Source of the DNA: Marchantia polymorpha subsp. ruderalis
Taxonomy: Eukaryota; Streptophyta; Marchantiopsida; Marchantiales; Marchantiaceae
Assembly: GCA_037833965.1 (NCBI GenBank)
Contig: AP031353.1
Coordinates: 5,148,501-5,212,500 of the forward strand
Length of the DNA: 64,000 bases
Direction of reading: 5' to 3'
Numbering within the stretch: the first letter of the stretch is position 1; the number at the start of each line of letters is the position of its first letter. Under the pieces are notes generated by a model. It did no database searches. It had not been told where the DNA came from and saw nothing but the letters and a program-made list of their open reading frames with translations. Positions 59,601 through 64,000 of this stretch are shown here, piece by piece. The translations under genes and the position numbers were made by a program.

Positions 59601-62600
59601 GAATAAAATTTTATTTGATATTAACTTGTTGACATCCAACATGACTAATTTCACAACATGGTAGAACTCTCACGTACTGCACACCCCTTCATCATGTTCC
59701 AATTCAAGTTTCGGGTTAGTTACAACCTAAACAATATCACAATGTAGGGATGCTTACGGCTATCCAGCTAATATTTCGTCTTAGTCAGCTAGCAGGTTAT
59801 ACATCCGGCTAGGCGTGGTCTTACCGGCTCACAAAAGCTTTTTATAATATCAATGGATTTGTTTCATGCAAGGAATTGTTTCAGAATTATTTTTGGATTC
59901 TGCTACCGCAATAGCATCTTGATCCAAAAACGCAGAGTTGGACTTCATCAAATACCACATGAACATTAATGTGTCGCTTGCAACAAAGTCCAATCGTGTA
60001 TCGCATTTGCAACTTAGTATTACTCACCACAAGACTGCATCTTCGCATGATTCATAGCCCGTCTTGGTGAAGTGCAAAAAATACATGTTCATCTTGTTCA
60101 ATGTAAACTCAGGAGCGCTTGCTCTACAATCAGTGATAAGCATGCTTCTTATTATATTTTTAATTGTAGAAGAGGTAGCATGTTCATTTGTGACCTCCAT
60201 ACCACCCTATTGCAATAAGATTTTTCGAAGCTGTGGACCTATTTCTTCATCGGTATTTGGGTCCGCAAAATCAAGAAATAGTGCAAGCATTGATATCAGT
60301 CCAGTCAAATGTTATTGATGCTTTTTTAAATTTGTCATCAACGCTTTTGCGACGTACTTCAACTTTGATGTGGAGAAACCGGTACTCAGCATACCATAAT
60401 TGATTTCTTGGCAATGCACATTGAGATATTCATAAATCAAATAGTAATCTAATAATCTTCTAGATAAAATAATCATTTCATAGGCAAAGCAACAAGTCTT
60501 TTAAGTACTTAAGTGCTCTCCTTTCAATCAAGCTCAAAATTACAATCTTACCACAGTGCTTGTACATATTGGACAAAAATTGGAAAGTGTTTTAAAGCTT
60601 GTATGACGAATCAATCATTATGAACATGGTATTCCACCGGTTTTTAAAATCAAGTACTAGTGATTCTTCGTTCCTATAAGAACTATGACATTTTTGAAAT
60701 CATCTCTTTGTCAAAATGATGAATGTATTGTTTTGAGCATTGCGTGAAGTATCTCCATTATTGGGTGATGATTGCTTCACAGTTAATTTCACGATCCATG
60801 ATAAAACACACACAACAATGTACTGTGAATGTTGTAATGCAAAAACCATTTGACTAGCATAATCTATCCTTGTAGCAAAAATATTTGGGTACAAATTAGT
60901 ACAACATTCAAGATTCAACTATCCAATTTAACCTAATGACAAAGTAACTTTTCATTGTTCTTATGAATCATTCATCTCGAGTAATTACAACTTTTTTAGA
61001 ATCAATTCCATGATTTTGCAAAATTATTTGATGAATCATTTAATTATTTGATCCATCATTTGATTAATGAATCATTTGTCGCAAGTAATTACAACTCTTA
61101 TTGAAATCAATTCATTGAGTATGCAAAACAATTTGATTGCGGCAATCATCTTGTCAACTATGGTTCATGTAAATTTTTAGCGTGAACAGCCAGACCAAAA
61201 ATAATTTAGAGTGCTTATCATCTGTCTAAACAATTTAGAGCTTTTTGTTAGTCAATGAAAAGCTCTACTTTGTGTCAATCACATAATTTATCACGTTCGT
61301 CATGATTTTTTACTTTGACTCCTCATTGAAAACGTTTGCACTTCCAAATACAAATTGTATTTTGATAAGATGACTTAAAACATATCATGTGGCAATGCGT
61401 CTTCAAGTGATTCACAAGTGATACGATGATTGTATCTTCAAATGAAGAACAAGATTTGATGTCTTCAAGAAACTTAAATAGATATTTGAACACAACTTGC
61501 TCGCAACGCAAAAGAGTCGATCGAATCCTGTTTCATTTACAAAGTATGAACAAACTCATGAGTTTTGCTTCCGTTTTTTGTGTGTTGATTCGTGGAAGTA
61601 CTAACACATACGATGATGATAAGGATAAAACAAAAATGTCATAGTTCTTGGAAATTTTCATCCATTGATATCAACACAAACATGATCCAATATTTCAAAA
61701 ATTCAAGCTCTCACTATCAACCTTTCACAAATCTGCAAACGTCGTCGCAGATTTGCCATTATATTGGAGTAGCCAACGGCTAGTTGGTTAAATTTGAGTC
61801 TCTTAACAACTATTAAACTATCACAATGAACAATTTCTATGAAACACACGAACAAAACTTTGTCCAACAAAGCTCTTGAAACGTTCACAAACTCTCTTGA
61901 GATAGTCTCAATGAAACTTTAAAATGCATCAACAAGCTTTTCAAAAATGTAAGTTATTGAGGATCAAAGAGCTTTCAAAACAAAATCTGTAGAAAAATCA
62001 ACGAGTTCATAATTTTGATAGATGCAACAAACTTTTGCATCAATAAAAGCAACAATAGAAAAAAGTCAAAAGAAACAAACTTAACTTCAATTTATCAATG
62101 TTAGTATGTTCATGAAAATTTTTATTACTCCATTGACTTTTCTCAATTTTATTTCATCACGATCAAGAATTGATCTCATTGTATCACATTTTATAAATGT
62201 GATGGACGAGATACATTGTATAACTGTTTGTTTTATGATCTTGCTATAAATCTATCGTTGAAATGATGCATTTTTAGCATATTCATTTATAATTACACAA
62301 GCATTTGCATAATGGTTTAAAAATGTGTCTGAAGAATGAGACATTTTTCTTATAACAATGTAAAGCTTATTAAAAAATACATTTGGATTTCATTTTGATA
62401 GAATAGATAATTGCATTACAAATTCAATATACTTTGTTTTGTTTTTAATAATGTGCCATGTGTAACATCATTTGATAAATAAATAAAATATTAGATAAAA
62501 AATTGAAAATCAAAATCATAGTATATTAAGCTTATTTCCGCTAGCCAACGATACTACCTTCAATATCAAACAAATCTAAAAGTAAAACTATTTAATCTAA

Positions 62601-64000
62601 CTCATCTACAATGTTTTTTCAAGTTGAACGGAAGTATTCTAACGGAGAAACCGTAGCCTCATGGCCAAATTACTACCTTAAGAGTACTTGGCACGATAAG
62701 TAAAATACTTCCGTCACACTACAATCATCAACTATAGTATTACAAGAATTTGCATTGGAACATGAATGTTAGTGTACTATAATGCGGTTTGAGAATACCA
62801 TCTACTAAAATGAATGGTGTTGTCTCAACAAGTGACTTTGCGTTTTGCAACATTTACATCAACTAATAGTAAATAGTTACATTTTTTGTGACATACAAAA
62901 AAATCAAAATTCTTAATGATATAAGTTTCTATGTTGATATTTATTTAAATATTTTTTGTAAATAATTTAAAAGTCATGAGCAAGTTAAATAAGTTTGTGT
63001 GAATTAATATTTTTTATAGTAATTAATTGATTTTGATTCACAATCCTACTTTCAATCTAACAAAAAATAATGATAAACTTTTTTATTTGGATTTAATGTT
63101 AAGATCTCATATTTTATTTTGAACTTCAAAAAATTATATTCAAGACAATACACATTTGAGTTTCATGATTGAAATTGGTAATTGAAAATAATATGGTATA
63201 ATCAAAATAGCACTGAAATTAATCATTAATAAAACCCCCAAAAATGAAACTTCTTGTTTTTATTTATAAATTGATAAAATTACATATTAAAGAATGAAAT
63301 AGCTATATTTTGTTCATATTGTGTTTGAAAAATAAAAAAAATAATTTTTGTAAACATAAGTTTTAGGCTAGAAAGGGAAATATTTTTTTGAATTGTAATT
63401 TTTTTATAAACTCACTATTGACAATGATGATATGAGTTTGATGTTATTAACAATATTCATCAGAATTTGTACACAATCAAGTGAAGCAAAGCATTTTTGA
63501 CAAAATCAATGAACAAAAATTTGAATGCATTAAGATGCATTGTATTAATTTGAACACAATAAATCACAAAAATATGTAAAAGCAGACATAAATAAAAAAA
63601 TCATATAAAATATTTTTTAATCTTGTGGCATAATTTCATATTGAAGTAAATTTTACTAATCTAAAATCTAAATCTAAAAATGTACTGTAATCAAATATAA
63701 TGATGAAGAGAATGACTTTACTATTTTAGGTGAGGATGTTAAAAAGTTCATTGTAGAAGTACCATGAATCATTGACAAAAAATCAAAAATATAAAAATTT
63801 TTCTATTGAAATAGCCATTTTTTGTAAAACATTACTTTAAGTATAGTAATTTGATGGACAAAGTAATGTGCAACACTCTTTAGACATCATAAGATTTACT
63901 TCAACTCATATACTAAAAAGATCTAGAGCCTTATGTGATTCAGAAGTAATAGATAATTATCTTTGAAATATTCATAAAAAAAAGATTGAATGATATGAAA
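59601..64000. other. AT-rich intergenic DNA with possible transposon debris
   Basis: Dense stops on both strands and no intact gene. A possible hAT transposase fragment lies at about 60480-60920 (-). The last 2 kb are extremely AT-rich with nothing recognisable. Confidence 0.55.
60480..60920 (-). pseudogene. Possible hAT-type transposase fragment
   Basis: On the minus strand at about 60597-60654 the translation reads LDFKNRWNTMFIMIDSSYKL, resembling the conserved TRWNST..ML segment of hAT transposases. It is followed, after a stop, by a plausible helix-rich continuation (SLIERRALKYLKDLL). Multiple stops and AT-drift are present. The call rests on one motif; no terminal inverted repeats were found. 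Confidence 0.3.

Overview
This is nuclear DNA of a land plant. The protein-coding genes have GT-AG introns and belong to plant families, and no plastid, mitochondrial or bacterial operon structure is present. Small GC-rich gene islands with long GA/CT-rich upstream regions sit in a very AT-rich, gene-poor background. I read this as a bryophyte, perhaps a liverwort; that is an inference from gene style and composition, not proof.

Five genes can be supported. From left to right they are: the delta subunit of coatomer (COPI), 2725-6157 (+), eleven coding exons, 527 aa; a single-exon MBP2C-like microtubule-associated protein, 10962-11786 (+), 274 aa; an intronless glutaredoxin-like protein with a Cys-rich C-terminal tail, 17782-19653 (+), 623 aa; an h-type thioredoxin, 31621-32931 (-), three exons; and a five-KH-domain RNA-binding protein of the HEN4/RCF3 class, 52450-57982 (-), seven coding exons, 721 aa. 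A possible small secreted protein lies at 47243-47503. These are housekeeping and regulatory genes from different pathways and do not form a cluster.

The clearest non-genic result is a segmental duplication. About 1.05 kb (9485-10535), just upstream of the MBP2C-like gene, is a diverged copy of the promoter, leader and first codons of the glutaredoxin-like gene 7 kb downstream (16679-18080). It may now act as promoter or leader of the MBP2C-like gene.

The 37-46.4 kb region is a nest of Ty3/gypsy chromovirus-type retrotransposons on the minus strand. A 7.45-kb element with two recognisable LTRs (38352-45801) sits inside an older relative, pieces of which flank it. The inner element is dead: it has stops in every gene, a changed protease active site, a damaged zinc knuckle and no reverse-transcriptase catalytic core.

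Other structure includes a MITE-like element inside intron 1 of the KH gene, several perfect hairpins of 12-19 bp per arm in AT-rich DNA, a 110-bp foldback, a six-tract G-quadruplex motif upstream of the glutaredoxin-like gene, and GAGC/GA tracts recurring upstream of several genes. A possible hAT transposase remnant lies near 60.6 kb. The rest of the AT-rich sequence (about 1-1.8, 7-9.3, 13-15.5, 24-27.5, 34-37 and 59.6-64 kb) shows no gene I can support.
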